Positions 48,540 to 57,872 of a DNA stretch of 64,000 nucleotides are shown in pieces. Source of the stretch: SHZL01 sp963784425 (GTDB lineage: Bacteria; Pseudomonadota; Gammaproteobacteria; Xanthomonadales; SZUA-36); the NCBI GenBank assembly GCA_963784425.1, contig CAWARM010000005.1, positions 62,001 to 126,000 on the forward strand, in the 5' to 3' direction. Position numbers and translations under genes: made by a program. Within the stretch, counting starts at the first letter, position 1, and each line of letters opens with the position of its first letter. The notes beneath the pieces were generated by a model. The model worked only from the letters and a program-made list of their open reading frames with translations, was not told the DNA's origin and searched no databases.

Positions 48540-50573
48540 TTAGTCCTCTGGCTCTTCATATCCGGTGAGCATTTCCTTGAAATGTGTCGAACGCTTCTGC
48601 CCGAGCGCGCCCATATACGCGTGCACCAATATGAAAGAGACGAAGAAAATGAACAGCAGCACGTGAATGGTATCCACCACCCGGATTCCACCCATCATTT
48701 CAATCCAGCCATGAAATCCTTTGACATTCCACAGCATGAGGCCCGTGACGAACTGAATGGGAACGGCCACCATCATCACCAACTGGTAGGTCATCCTCTG
48801 CATGGGATTGAACTTGTCATAGGGTTGGACATGATGCGGACTGTGCTCGCCCTTGAAAATACCGTAGCTGTAATAGCGCATCTGGAGGAAGAAATTGCGG
48901 AAGAAAGACTGCGCATCCAGCACCGGCTGATAGTTGGAGATCCTGTCCGAAGCCAGATAGTAGCCCAGCCAGACGAAATAGTTGCCGATGACCGTGAATC
49001 CAACCCAGTTGTGCAGTTTGACCGCCATTTCGAAAGTCATCAGCTGGAACAAGTCAAGGTACCTGAGCTGGACGCCGGTCAAGACCAGCAGCACGAATCC
49101 CAACGCATTGATCCAGTGCCAGATCCGCACCGGCAACGGATTGATATACACCTTGTCTGGTTCGGAGGGCGCGGTCTGAATGGCTGGACTCGATTGTTCC
49201 CTGACGCGCTCTATTCCGTCATTCCGCTTCCGCAGTAACTTGCCTGCCGCCAGATGAATAATGGGTATGGCAAGGCCGCCGATCAGCCCAAGGATCAGCA
49301 AGCCGTCCAGCAGCTTGACCCGGGTCCCGCCGATTGCGTAGAAGTCGCTGACAGAGCCCACCGAACCCAGGAGATCGCTGTCCGCCGGGTAGCGCTCTGT
49401 CCTGCCGTCAGGTCGGGAAATTGATACCGTGACATTCTCAAACGCCTCGGAACCTTCCTGGTGGCAACTGTCGCAGTTTCTGACCGCCGACGACTTGATC
49501 GCCAGTTGATGCGCTTCGACCCCGCTGCGAACTTTCATCCGCCCCCGCAGGGCCATATCTTCTGCCCGGCCTGTTTGGCTGGATTTCCTGGCGAGTTTCG
49601 AGAGTTCCTGTGCGTCAAGGCCGTCACCGGCCGCATCGGTAGTGCTCATGCGCTTACCCATCGCCTGGGTTCTATCCATTTGTCCGGCCGGGGCCCCCGT
49701 GGTCAGCTCGTGGTAGAGCTCCAGGTCAATCCCGCGCTCCGCCAGAGGTGCATGGCAGGCTGCGCAGGAGACCACGTCCAGGTGCAACGCGGCATTCGGC
49801 AGCCATTGGGCGTGCGCCAGCAGGACGCCTTCGTGACACCCCAGGCATACAGTTTTCAGACGGTCACCCGCTGCCACGGCTGTCACTTCATGAGCCTGGT
49901 GGCAGTCCGCACAAGCTGGCGCATGTACATTGCTTGCCCGAATGACATTGCCTTCGGTCCTGGCCTTCCCATGTACGCTCTGGGCATAAGCTGCGTAGAT
50001 GTCTTCATGGCAGCCCTTGCAGGGTAGCCCGGTTTCAGGCCCATCGGTGTCCATCGGCTGAACGGCGTGGGCACCGTGACAGTCCTGGCACATCGGGGCG
50101 CTGGTATTGCCCGCGTTGACGAGGCTGGCATGGATGCTGCCTTCGTATTGATCGAACTTCCCGGCATGGCAGCCACGGCAGTTCTGGCTTTGAGCCAGTG
50201 AAAACTCACGCTTGCTGCCGATCGGTTTCCTTGCGGGGTGCTTTTTTCCGGCGATCGCTGTATGGCAGTCGGTGCAACCGATCCCGTTGTGCACGGAGTT
50301 TGCCAGTTCGGTCAGTTCAACATGGAGGGAAAGTATTTCGCCATCTTCAAGGGTCTTTTTCGGGTTTTTGGAGTGACACTTCAGACACTTGGCATCGCCC
50401 GTCTGTGCGGGCTTTTCAGACACAGTAGCGGCCATCGCCATGGGAGCGAATAGCATTGTGACCACCAACAGGACAGCAAGGACGGCTATTGTTCGGCTGG
50501 CACTGCCTCTTGATCTGCAATTTCTGCCCGGGACCATCAACACCAGTTTCCTCTTGGTTTTCCGTGAACGCAT
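48540..50573 (-). CDS. Nonaheme cytochrome c fused to cytochrome b561-type membrane domain
   Basis: A 677-residue protein with a signal peptide (LLVVTMLFAPMAMAA) and nine CXXCH: CLKCH, CTDCH, CRGCH, CQDCH, CKGCH, CADCH, CLGCH, CAACH and, after a long spacer, CDSCH. From about residue 420 there is a helix (LLDGLLILGLIGGLAIPIIH), then a four-helix Ni/Fe-hydrogenase/FdnI-type cytochrome b (VRIWHWINALGFVLLVLTGV, HNWVGFTVIGNYFVWLGYYL, and VDTIHVLLFIFFVSFILVHA). Likely a quinol:cytochrome oxidoreductase. It shares only architecture with 45733-47505; the b-domain is of a different subfamily. It is divergent from 50762-52723 across 188 bases. Confidence 0.87.
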   Translation of the reverse strand: MRSRKTKRKLVLMVPGRNCRSRGSASRTIAVLAVLLVVTMLFAPMAMAATVSEKPAQTGDAKCLKCHSKNPKKTLEDGEILSLHVELTELANSVHNGIGCTDCHTAIAGKKHPARKPIGSKREFSLAQSQNCRGCHAGKFDQYEGSIHASLVNAGNTSAPMCQDCHGAHAVQPMDTDGPETGLPCKGCHEDIYAAYAQSVHGKARTEGNVIRASNVHAPACADCHQAHEVTAVAAGDRLKTVCLGCHEGVLLAHAQWLPNAALHLDVVSCAACHAPLAERGIDLELYHELTTGAPAGQMDRTQAMGKRMSTTDAAGDGLDAQELSKLARKSSQTGRAEDMALRGRMKVRSGVEAHQLAIKSSAVRNCDSCHQEGSEAFENVTVSISRPDGRTERYPADSDLLGSVGSVSDFYAIGGTRVKLLDGLLILGLIGGLAIPIIHLAAGKLLRKRNDGIERVREQSSPAIQTAPSEPDKVYINPLPVRIWHWINALGFVLLVLTGVQLRYLDLFQLMTFEMAVKLHNWVGFTVIGNYFVWLGYYLASDRISNYQPVLDAQSFFRNFFLQMRYYSYGIFKGEHSPHHVQPYDKFNPMQRMTYQLVMMVAVPIQFVTGLMLWNVKGFHGWIEMMGGIRVVDTIHVLLFIFFVSFILVHAYMGALGQKRSTHFKEMLTGYEEPED

Positions 50574-50761
50574 GGTAACCCGCTTTTCAGGCTCGCTTCA
50601 GTGTTGCTTTGATCCAGATTCATATTCTCATGTGAGTAATTCGCGTATTGTTGCGACCGTACCCGCTGGTTTGATACATTGATTGAAGCGGCGCCAATGA
50701 CGCGGCACCAATAATCAGGAATTACAATGCCCCCGGTTTCCCGACGCAGGTAGCGCCTATA

Positions 50762-52723
50762 ATGCCACGCATGCACATTTCAGGCATTAGGCCATCCCTG
50801 GTGGCATTCACCCTCGTCGCATTGGCGGCCATGTTTCTTCCGCCCTTTTGCGGCACAGCCCAAGCTGAGCCTGCGGACCCCAAGCTGGCCAATACCAAGT
50901 GCCTGCGTTGCCACGGCAAAGAGAATTTTTCCCGGGAAGGCGCCGATGGCCAGATGCGTGACCTGAGCGTTTCCGCCGATGCATTCCAGCACAGCGTGCA
51001 CGGTAAACGCGACTGCGTCAGTTGTCACAAGGACATAACGAAGATACCGCACGAGAAGGGAGTTGAACACAAGGTGGGCTGTGTGCAGTGCCATACAGAG
51101 CTTTGGGCCGAAGCACAGCAATCCGGCACGACAGAAGAACATGCCCGGCTGGGCGTGGTCGTCCAGCAAATTCACAACTACATGGGCTCTATACATGCCC
51201 AGCCCAGCATGGAGGATCAGTCACGCACCAACGCCACTTGTTACAACTGTCACGACGCACACTATATCGAACCCATCGACAGCCGCGTCGGTTCCAAATC
51301 GCGCCTGAACATCCCGCAAATCTGCGGGAAATGCCACGTCAGGCAACGGGATGAATATTTTACTTCTGTGCACGGGCAGGAAATTCTTGCCGGTAATGCC
51401 AACGCGGCAGTGTGCAGCGATTGCCACACCACCCACAACATTGAAAAACCACACGAGGCTTCCGGCAGGCTGGCCATCACCCAAAAGTGTGGCAACTGCC
51501 ACGCAGAGAACCTGGCATCGTACATGGGCACCTACCATGGCAAAGTGACCACTTTGGGTTATGCGCAAACCGCCAAGTGCTATGACTGTCATGGGTCCCA
51601 TGGCATCAAGCGGCTGAGTGACCCGATGTCGAAGATGCACGCCGACAATCGCCTGGAGACTTGCCGGACTTGTCACGCCAACGCGACAAAGGGCTATGTC
51701 ACGTTTCAGCCGCATGGCACCAGCCATGACCTGGAGAAGTACCCGGAGATGTGGATTGCTTCCAAGTTCATGATCGGGCTGCTGCTGGGCACATTCAGTT
51801 TCTTCTGGATACATTCGGCATTCTGGTACTGGCGCGAGTACCAGGACCGCAAGCAGGGCAAGGACCGGCCGCATGTGCTGACTGAGGGTCTGGACCTGGT
51901 AATCCAAGGCAAGACCCATTTCAGGCGTTTCGGGCGGTGGTGGCGGCTGGCCCACCTGGTCGGGGCAGTGTCCATCATGACTCTCACGCTGACCGGCATC
52001 ACGGTACTGTATGCCGAGAGCTCATGGGCTCCGGTCATGATGAATCTCCTGGGTGGACCGCACACCGCCGGCATCATCCACCGTATCGGGGCTATCGGTT
52101 TCATCACGGTCTTTTTTGTCCACCTGGTTTATTTCACGTTGCGCATTGGCCGCAACCTGAAGACCTTCCAGTGGTTCGGACCTAACTCCCTGATACCCAA
52201 CTTGCAGGACCTGAAGGACATCGTAGCGATGTTCCAATGGTTCATTGGACAGGCGTCGCGGCCGATGTTCGACCACTTTACATACTGGGAGAAATTCGAC
52301 TACTGGGCGCCGTTCTGGGGCATGATGATCATCGGCATCAGCGGCTTGATGATGTGGTTTCCGTCCGTCACGGCTTCACTGTTCCCGGGCTGGGTATTCA
52401 ACGTGGCCGCCATCGTCCACGGTGAGGAGGCCTTCCTGGCGGCAGTGTTCCTGTTCACGGTACATTTCTTCAACAACCACTTCAGACCCGACAAGTTCCC
52501 GCAGGACATCACCATGTTCACGGGCAAGGTGCCGCTGGAAATCTACCGGCACGAGCACCGCAAGGAATACGACCGGCTGCTGGCTTCCGGTGAGCTCAAG
52601 AAGTACCTGGTGGACGCGCCATCCGTGCCAATGACCCGCGCATCCAAAACGCTGGGCGCCACCTTGATCATGTTCGGCCTGTTCTTGCTGACCCTGGTGC
52701 TGCTGGGATTTTTCGAAATCTAG
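50762..52723 (+). CDS. Nonaheme cytochrome c fused to cytochrome b561-type membrane domain
   Basis: A 653-residue paralogue of 45733-47505, aligned almost end to end in the membrane part (WLGGPRVTAVVHR against NLLGGPHTAGIIHR; NNHFRPDKFP shared). It has a signal peptide (MFLPPFCGTAQA) and nine CXXCH: CLRCH, CVSCH, CVQCH, CYNCH, CGKCH, CSDCH, CGNCH, CYDCH, CRTCH. It therefore has two more c-hemes than its paralogue. The 188-base region between this gene and the divergent 48540-50573 gene must hold both promoters; I see no convincing -35/-10 pair there. It precedes the tetraheme genes on the same strand. Confidence 0.87.
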   Translation: MPRMHISGIRPSLVAFTLVALAAMFLPPFCGTAQAEPADPKLANTKCLRCHGKENFSREGADGQMRDLSVSADAFQHSVHGKRDCVSCHKDITKIPHEKGVEHKVGCVQCHTELWAEAQQSGTTEEHARLGVVVQQIHNYMGSIHAQPSMEDQSRTNATCYNCHDAHYIEPIDSRVGSKSRLNIPQICGKCHVRQRDEYFTSVHGQEILAGNANAAVCSDCHTTHNIEKPHEASGRLAITQKCGNCHAENLASYMGTYHGKVTTLGYAQTAKCYDCHGSHGIKRLSDPMSKMHADNRLETCRTCHANATKGYVTFQPHGTSHDLEKYPEMWIASKFMIGLLLGTFSFFWIHSAFWYWREYQDRKQGKDRPHVLTEGLDLVIQGKTHFRRFGRWWRLAHLVGAVSIMTLTLTGITVLYAESSWAPVMMNLLGGPHTAGIIHRIGAIGFITVFFVHLVYFTLRIGRNLKTFQWFGPNSLIPNLQDLKDIVAMFQWFIGQASRPMFDHFTYWEKFDYWAPFWGMMIIGISGLMMWFPSVTASLFPGWVFNVAAIVHGEEAFLAAVFLFTVHFFNNHFRPDKFPQDITMFTGKVPLEIYRHEHRKEYDRLLASGELKKYLVDAPSVPMTRASKTLGATLIMFGLFLLTLVLLGFFEI

Positions 52724-52828
52724 CGGCTGCACAGCCAGGCGGGGGTATACTGGATACAGTCATCAGGGCACTGTATCCTAAGTGAAGCTGGATACTGCGC
52801 TCTGGCTGGTTTCGGGATGGAGAACGAT

Positions 52829-53956
52829 ATGCGAAAGGTGCTGTTAGGTGTGGCGCTGCTGTTACTGGCAGGCTGTTCGGAAAAACGTGAAGCGGCTGAA
52901 CCTGCTGCGGAACTTGCCGCGGATCTTACCGCAGGCAGGGCCATTGCACAGGAGAGCTGTTCGACCTGTCATGGCATGGACGGACGGGGCGAAACAGAGA
53001 CCGCACCCAACCTCGCGGCTCAACCGGCTGAATATATGGCCGAGTCCCTGCAAGCCTATAAAAAGGGGGAGCGCCTGCATGCCGCACCCATGAATCTTGC
53101 TGCCGACATGAGCGATGCGGACATTCGCAACGTCGCTGCTTATTATGCAAGCTTGCCCAAGCTTTCGGCAGCCCCGGCCGCAACTGCGTATCAGCCCGGA
53201 GATTCCTCCTACCATGAAGGCGGGCAAACCGCGGCAGTGTGTACCGAATGCCATGGCGAGAACGGTTACAGCCAGGAGCCGGGCGTTCCCAGCCTGGCTG
53301 GTCAGCAGCCGGCTTATGTGATTGTTGCTACGCAGGAGTATGCCAACGGCAGCCGTCCTCACGGGAAAAAAGAGGCCATGCTGAAGGCCCTGGCACAGGT
53401 GGATGTCGAAAAGATGGCCATGTATTTTGCGGCACAGGTGCCGCCAGTGCGCCAGCCTCCATCGTTTGGCGATGTCAAGCAGGGCGAAGCTCTGAGTGCA
53501 GACTGTAGTGAGTGTCATGGCCCGCAGGGCATCAGCCACGACCCGCTGGTACCCAGCCTGGCCAGCCAGGAACCCCTTTACCTGGTCAATGCGATCAAGG
53601 CCTATCGCGACGGCGTGCGCAAGCACGAAGTCATGGTTGTCGACATGAACGACAGCGATATTGAGAATGTCGCAGCTTACTATTCAGTTCAGCAGTTACA
53701 AGCCGCAGTGGACAAGAACCTTGCCGTGCAAGAACTGGTGAACAAGTGTGACCGCTGCCATGGGCCGGCGCTGAGTAACAGCCGCATGGTGGTACCCGGG
53801 CTCAATGGGCAGAACAAGGAGTACCTGGTCAAGGTGATGAAAGCCTACCGTGACTTTGATCGCGGCAGTTCCCTGATGCACAAGATGAGTGCGGACTACA
53901 GCGATGAAACTATCGAAGCACTGGCCAGTTACTACTCCAGCCAGCCGGCAAACTGA
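52829..53956 (+). CDS. Tetraheme cytochrome c (fused cytochrome c4/c553-type domains), lipoprotein
   Basis: About 375 residues from ATG 52829, preferred over ATG 52817 because GGAG lies just before it. Lipoprotein signal MRKVLLGVALLLLAGC. Four c553/c4-like domains in tandem, each with one heme motif (CSTCH, CTECH, CSECH, CDRCH) followed by a Met-containing loop and an SLAGQ or GLNGQ turn (AQPAEYMAESLQAYKKGER). Cytochrome c4 has two such domains, so this is a doubled form. It is followed after 37 bases by a close paralogue, and both should shuttle electrons at the periplasmic face. Confidence 0.88.
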   Translation: MRKVLLGVALLLLAGCSEKREAAEPAAELAADLTAGRAIAQESCSTCHGMDGRGETETAPNLAAQPAEYMAESLQAYKKGERLHAAPMNLAADMSDADIRNVAAYYASLPKLSAAPAATAYQPGDSSYHEGGQTAAVCTECHGENGYSQEPGVPSLAGQQPAYVIVATQEYANGSRPHGKKEAMLKALAQVDVEKMAMYFAAQVPPVRQPPSFGDVKQGEALSADCSECHGPQGISHDPLVPSLASQEPLYLVNAIKAYRDGVRKHEVMVVDMNDSDIENVAAYYSVQQLQAAVDKNLAVQELVNKCDRCHGPALSNSRMVVPGLNGQNKEYLVKVMKAYRDFDRGSSLMHKMSADYSDETIEALASYYSSQPAN

Positions 53957-53963
53957 CAACCAG

Positions 53964-53989
53964 CCCCGCGAAAGGCGGGGTGATCCCCG
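53964..53989 (+). promoter_or_regulatory. Two mutually exclusive hairpins between tandem tetraheme genes
   Basis: CCCCGC-GAAAG-GCGGGG (53964-53980) and CGGGG-TGAT-CCCCG (53976-53989) share the same GGGG, so only one can form. The second ends four bases before the ATG of the next gene and would cover its ribosome site. Confidence 0.4.
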
Positions 53990-53993
53990 AGAA

Positions 53994-55127
53994 ATGAAGA
54001 ACGTTCTGCTAAATGTGTTGTTGGGCGTCTCGGCGCTGCTGCTGGCAGCCTGCTCGGACAAAAGTGAACCGACCACAAAACCCGCCGTGGATATTGCCGC
54101 GGGCCGGGACATTGCCGCGACCAGCTGTATCGATTGCCACGGTCTGGATGGCCGAGGTCAGAAAGACACCATTCCCAACCTGGCAGCGCAGCCGGCCGGG
54201 TATCTGGCCGAGTCTTTACGCGCCTATAAAGAGGGACGACGACATCATGCCGCGCTCGAGAGTTTGACGTCCGGCATGAGCGACGAGGATATCCGCAACA
54301 TCGCCGGGTACTACTCAAGCCTGCCCGCGCTCCCGGTCGCTGACACCACCTTGGCGCCCACGGCCGGTGGCTCTTCTTACCATGAAGGCGAGCAAGTCGC
54401 CGCGGTTTGTGCGCAATGTCATGGCGCCAATGGTTACAGCCAGGAACCTGGTATTCCCAGCCTGGCCGGTCAGCAACCGGCCTACCTGGTCGTTTCCACG
54501 CAAGAGTATGCAAAAGGCAGCCGCGGTCACGTGGAGAAGGAAGCCATGCTGCAGGGGCTGGCACAGGTCGATATCGAAAAAATGGCCATGTATTTTGCCG
54601 CGCAACTGCCGCCGGTGCGCCAGCCTCCATCATTTGGCGATGTCAAGCAGGGTGAAACGCTAAGTGCAGACTGTAGTGAGTGTCATGGCCCGCAGGGTAT
54701 CAGCCAAAACCCGCTGGTACCCAGCCTGGCCGGCCAGGAACCCGTTTACCTGGTCAATGCGATCAAATCCTATCGCGACCACCAACGGCAGCACGATGAC
54801 ATGATCGCCGACAACAGCGACAGCGAGATCAATGACATCGCCGCTTTCTATTCCGTGCAGCAAACGGAAGCTGCGGCTGACGAGCACATGGAGTTACCGG
54901 AAATGGTGGCCAGCTGTGACCGCTGCCACGGGTCGGCACTGGGTAATAGCCGGATGGGCGGAATTCCTGCGCTCAGTGGGCAGAATCGCGACTATCTGGT
55001 CAGGGCGATGCAAACCTATCGTGAAGATGATCGCGACAGTTCATTGATGCACCGAATGAGCGCGCACTACAGCGACGAAACCATCGAAGCACTGGCCAGC
55101 TACTACTCCAGCCTCCCGGCAAATTAA
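53994..55127 (+). CDS. Tetraheme cytochrome c (fused cytochrome c4/c553-type domains), lipoprotein, paralogue
   Basis: 377 residues from ATG 53994 (MKNVLLNVLLGVSALLLAAC, a lipobox); the open frame upstream overlaps the previous gene and is not used. Hemes CIDCH, CAQCH, CSECH and CDRCH are in the same order as in the neighbour. Long stretches match the previous gene nearly residue for residue (NGYSQEPG, PSLAGQQPAY, PPVRQPPSFGDVKQGE), so this is a tandem duplication with recent identity in the middle. The first and last domains have diverged more. Probably the same electron-shuttling role, perhaps with different potential. Confidence 0.88.
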   Translation: MKNVLLNVLLGVSALLLAACSDKSEPTTKPAVDIAAGRDIAATSCIDCHGLDGRGQKDTIPNLAAQPAGYLAESLRAYKEGRRHHAALESLTSGMSDEDIRNIAGYYSSLPALPVADTTLAPTAGGSSYHEGEQVAAVCAQCHGANGYSQEPGIPSLAGQQPAYLVVSTQEYAKGSRGHVEKEAMLQGLAQVDIEKMAMYFAAQLPPVRQPPSFGDVKQGETLSADCSECHGPQGISQNPLVPSLAGQEPVYLVNAIKSYRDHQRQHDDMIADNSDSEINDIAAFYSVQQTEAAADEHMELPEMVASCDRCHGSALGNSRMGGIPALSGQNRDYLVRAMQTYREDDRDSSLMHRMSAHYSDETIEALASYYSSLPAN

Positions 55128-55134
55128 GAGCTTT

Positions 55135-55923
55135 CTAGCCCCTGTCGGGTGCGTCCGGATCGCCAAGGTGCCTGTTTCTGACGTGCTCCGGTAAGGTGTA
55201 GAACCACATCTGGTACATCGAAACGATCCACATGACGGCGAAGGACAGGGCATTGACCATGCCCGCCAGCAGCACCACCCAGGCGAACGGGGTGAATACC
55301 TTGGTGACGTACCAGCCGAGCACATCCGCTGAAACACCGGCAAAAGGCGCGGCAATGATGACCAGTTTCAACCACACCGGGCGAATATAGGCGTGGCTGA
55401 AAATAAAGCCCATGACGAAAAAGATGAACGTCAGGCCAAACAGGTGGATGTGTGATACCCGCACCAGGGTGAACAGGTCAGCGCCGGTGTCCTGGGCGAC
55501 CACAAGCTGGATGTTTTCAAAACCGTCCAGGTTGGCAAGGTGCGGGTTGCTGCCGTCGTGACAACTCAGGCAATTTGCTTCGATGATGGCGGCGACGCTT
55601 GAAGTGTAGGTTTTCTTGTCCGCGCCAGCGTGAATCCAGTCGATGATTTTAGCCAGGTCCTGCTGGGGGAGCATGCCTGACATGGGCCCCTGCAGGGCCA
55701 ATTCCAACTGGGTCGTGCCGGCTTTGCCTCCGTAGGTAACCTTGATATCCTCGACGGACAAACCGGGCTTGCTATCTGCGCCGGAATGAGCCGCAAACAC
55801 GTACAGTGCAGCAAACAGATACCCCAGGCCGAGAACCAGCAAAGCGCCGGAGAACAAGACGCGCATGCTGACGGGAAGTTCCCGGAAATGCCGATACAGG
55901 CGGTGAATCGATTGTTCATTCAT
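55135..55923 (-). CDS. Membrane protein with single c-type heme motif
   Basis: A 262-residue protein: an N-terminal helix (MRVLFSGALLVLGLGYLFAA), a periplasmic loop of ~90 residues with one heme motif in AIIEANCLSCHDGSNPHLAN, then four or five helices (SHIHLFGLTFIFFVMGFIFS, WVVLLAGMVNALSFAVMWIV). I do not recognise the family by name; the pattern suits a membrane-bound cytochrome c partner of the neighbouring c-type cytochromes. The helical His residues (VRVSHIHLFG, MGFIFSHAYI) could bind b-heme, which is untested. It converges with the tetraheme genes and follows the c553 gene on the same strand. Confidence 0.7.
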   Translation of the reverse strand: MNEQSIHRLYRHFRELPVSMRVLFSGALLVLGLGYLFAALYVFAAHSGADSKPGLSVEDIKVTYGGKAGTTQLELALQGPMSGMLPQQDLAKIIDWIHAGADKKTYTSSVAAIIEANCLSCHDGSNPHLANLDGFENIQLVVAQDTGADLFTLVRVSHIHLFGLTFIFFVMGFIFSHAYIRPVWLKLVIIAAPFAGVSADVLGWYVTKVFTPFAWVVLLAGMVNALSFAVMWIVSMYQMWFYTLPEHVRNRHLGDPDAPDRG

Positions 55924-56001
55924 ATGTTTCCGTCCCTCCGGCCCGGCTCTGTTGCGCCGGGCCGTATTGTCAGCGTCTGGCAGTGGGCCCTGGATCGATA
56001 A

Positions 56002-56325
56002 CTACTTCTTGCCTGGCAGAGAGGCGAAATACGCTGCCAGATCCGCCATGTCCTGGTCACTGAGATCTTCCACGTACATTAGCATGGCATCCTCTTTGTC
56101 GGGCCGTGCACCGGATTTAAACGCCTGCATTTGTTCAAGCAAAAACGCTTCCTTGAGTCCCGCGATAGCCGGGTTGTCAGCGTCGCCCAGGCCATTTGCG
56201 CCATGACAGTCGGTACAGTCGACAGACAATTCCTTACCCTTGGCGGGGTCGCCGCCGGCCTGTGCGGCGCCACTCACCATCAGTAGTGCAAACACACCAG
56301 CAGTTATCAGTTTCCTGGTTAACAT
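56002..56325 (-). CDS. Small class I cytochrome c (c553-like)
   Basis: 107 residues with a cleaved signal peptide (GVFALLMVSGAAQAG) and one heme motif, CTDCHGANGLGD, with the axial Met in KEDAMLMYVEDLSDQDMAD. The AIAGLKEAFLLEQMQAFKSG segment is the typical c553 middle. It is a soluble periplasmic monoheme carrier. It sits 78 bases after the tetraheme gene 56404-57640 and 79 bases before the membrane heme protein, all on the minus strand, so it is likely part of one transcript. Confidence 0.88.
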   Translation of the reverse strand: MLTRKLITAGVFALLMVSGAAQAGGDPAKGKELSVDCTDCHGANGLGDADNPAIAGLKEAFLLEQMQAFKSGARPDKEDAMLMYVEDLSDQDMADLAAYFASLPGKK

Positions 56326-56403
56326 ATCTTGCTCCTCTCGTCATAATGCGGGTCCGACCACCGGACCCGCTGAATTCAACCGGCCTGCCTGCTGACCGGA
56401 TGC

Positions 56404-57640
56404 CTATTCCGCACCGGCTTCTGCGCAGGGCAAATTCATGTACACCACGGATTTGGGCTGCTGCGCGGCAAAGTAGTTCACGATGTTCTGGATGTCCGAT
56501 GTACTCAGCGGATCAGCCATGGCATGCATGGTCGAGTTGTCACGCACGTTACCTGCATAGGCTTTGAGCGCCTTTTCCAGATAGCCCGGGTTCTGCCCTG
56601 CCAGCATCGGAAATCGCGGGTCCGTGCTGTTGCCGTCCATGCCGTGGCAGCGCTCACAGCGCTGGGTCCATTCGGCCGCCGTCAGCGGCGTGCGAACGTT
56701 TCTCCGCGCCGGTTCCCGGGCAGTGTAAAACGCTGCCAGGTCCAGCATGTCCTGCTCGCTCAGGCCATCCATGGCCTTGAACATGGACTCGTCTTTGCGC
56801 ACCCCTTCGGGGTATTCATGCATGGCCTTGACGAGATAGCGCGCGTCCTGCCCTGCCAGGCTGGGCGTCTTTGCTGCGTCTGCATTGCCATCATCACCAT
56901 GGCAGTTGGCACAGCCTTTAGCCAAGGTGCGGCCGGCCAACTCATTGCCTGGTGCAGCAGTTTCCGAACGCCTGGGCTGTTGCACGGCATAAAAAACCCC
57001 CATGGTAGCTATGGTTTGTTCATCCAGGCTGCCAGCCAGTTTTTTCATGATCTTGTGGTTGCGGTCACCATCAACATAGGCCTGCATGGAGGTCTTGAAG
57101 TACGCGGGGTCCTGGGCAGTGAGATTGGGCATACCGTCAGCAGTGCTGTTGCCATCTTCACCGTGGCACTTGGTGCATTTCTGCAAGGTGGCTCGCACGT
57201 CACCGAACGGATCGTCAACCGGCATGGTTTGCGTGGCGGGCTCATCCGCAGCCGGAAGGTTTCCAACCGGCGTTAAACTGGCATAGTAAGTGGCCACCGA
57301 CAGCATGCCCTCGTTGTTGAGAAAGCCGCCTGCATGGCCCATGGAATCATCGACCCGCTGCCCATTCTGGTAGGCCTGGATAACCCGGTAGAGATAAACC
57401 GTGCGTTGCCCTGCCAGCTTGGGCCGCTGTTCATCAGTACTGATGCCATCCATCCCATGACAGCGTGAACAGGAGCTTTCAGCTATGGCGCGGCCTTGTT
57501 CGATCATGTTCCTGGCCGGGAAAAGGGCCGCGCGCTCCGCCGCAGTGAGCGGCCCCGTGGACGCAGGGGCCTGTGCCCATGCGCTGGCGCGAGCAAAACA
57601 GTACGGCGGTAACAGTCAGGGCTCGTGCGGCTGCTTTCAT
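56404..57640 (-). pseudogene. Tetraheme cytochrome c (c4/c553-like domains), frameshifted near N-terminus
   Basis: Starts at ATG 57640 (MKAAARALTVTAVLF). At the AAAA run 57595-57598 one base too many breaks the signal peptide; removing it gives FARASAWAQAPASTGPLTAAE and the frame continues to the stop, 411 residues. Four heme motifs follow (CSRCH, CTKCH, CANCH, CERCH) in c4-like domains, each with a Met/SLAGQ-type region. The protein from the inner Met (MIEQGRAIAESS) would lack a signal and be non-functional as a cytochrome c, so the full-length reading is favoured. Related to 52829-55127 but less similar. Upstream of the c553-like gene. Confidence 0.82.
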
Positions 57641-57792
57641 GCAAATCTTCCTGCCATAAACCAGGCTAGTAGTACCAGTGATGAGCAGGCAACGCAATGG
57701 GTGCCGGTCAAGTAAAGGGGATTTAGTTAGTGCTGCGGATCCGGCGACTTTGCAGTCACGGCTGATCCTTGATCCTCGCAAAGGCACAACAC

Positions 57793-57822
57793 AAAAAAGC
57801 GCCGCCAATATCTGGCGGCGCT
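57793..57822 (-). terminator. Intrinsic terminator of the diheme cytochrome gene
   Basis: On the minus strand AGCGCCGCCA-GATAT-TGGCGGCGCT is followed by TTTTT. It starts about 50 bases after the stop of 57873-59160. Confidence 0.85.
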
Positions 57823-57872
57823 CGCTCTTCTTTGCGGCCATTCACTGGCCATTCAGTTCATGAAAATCACTA

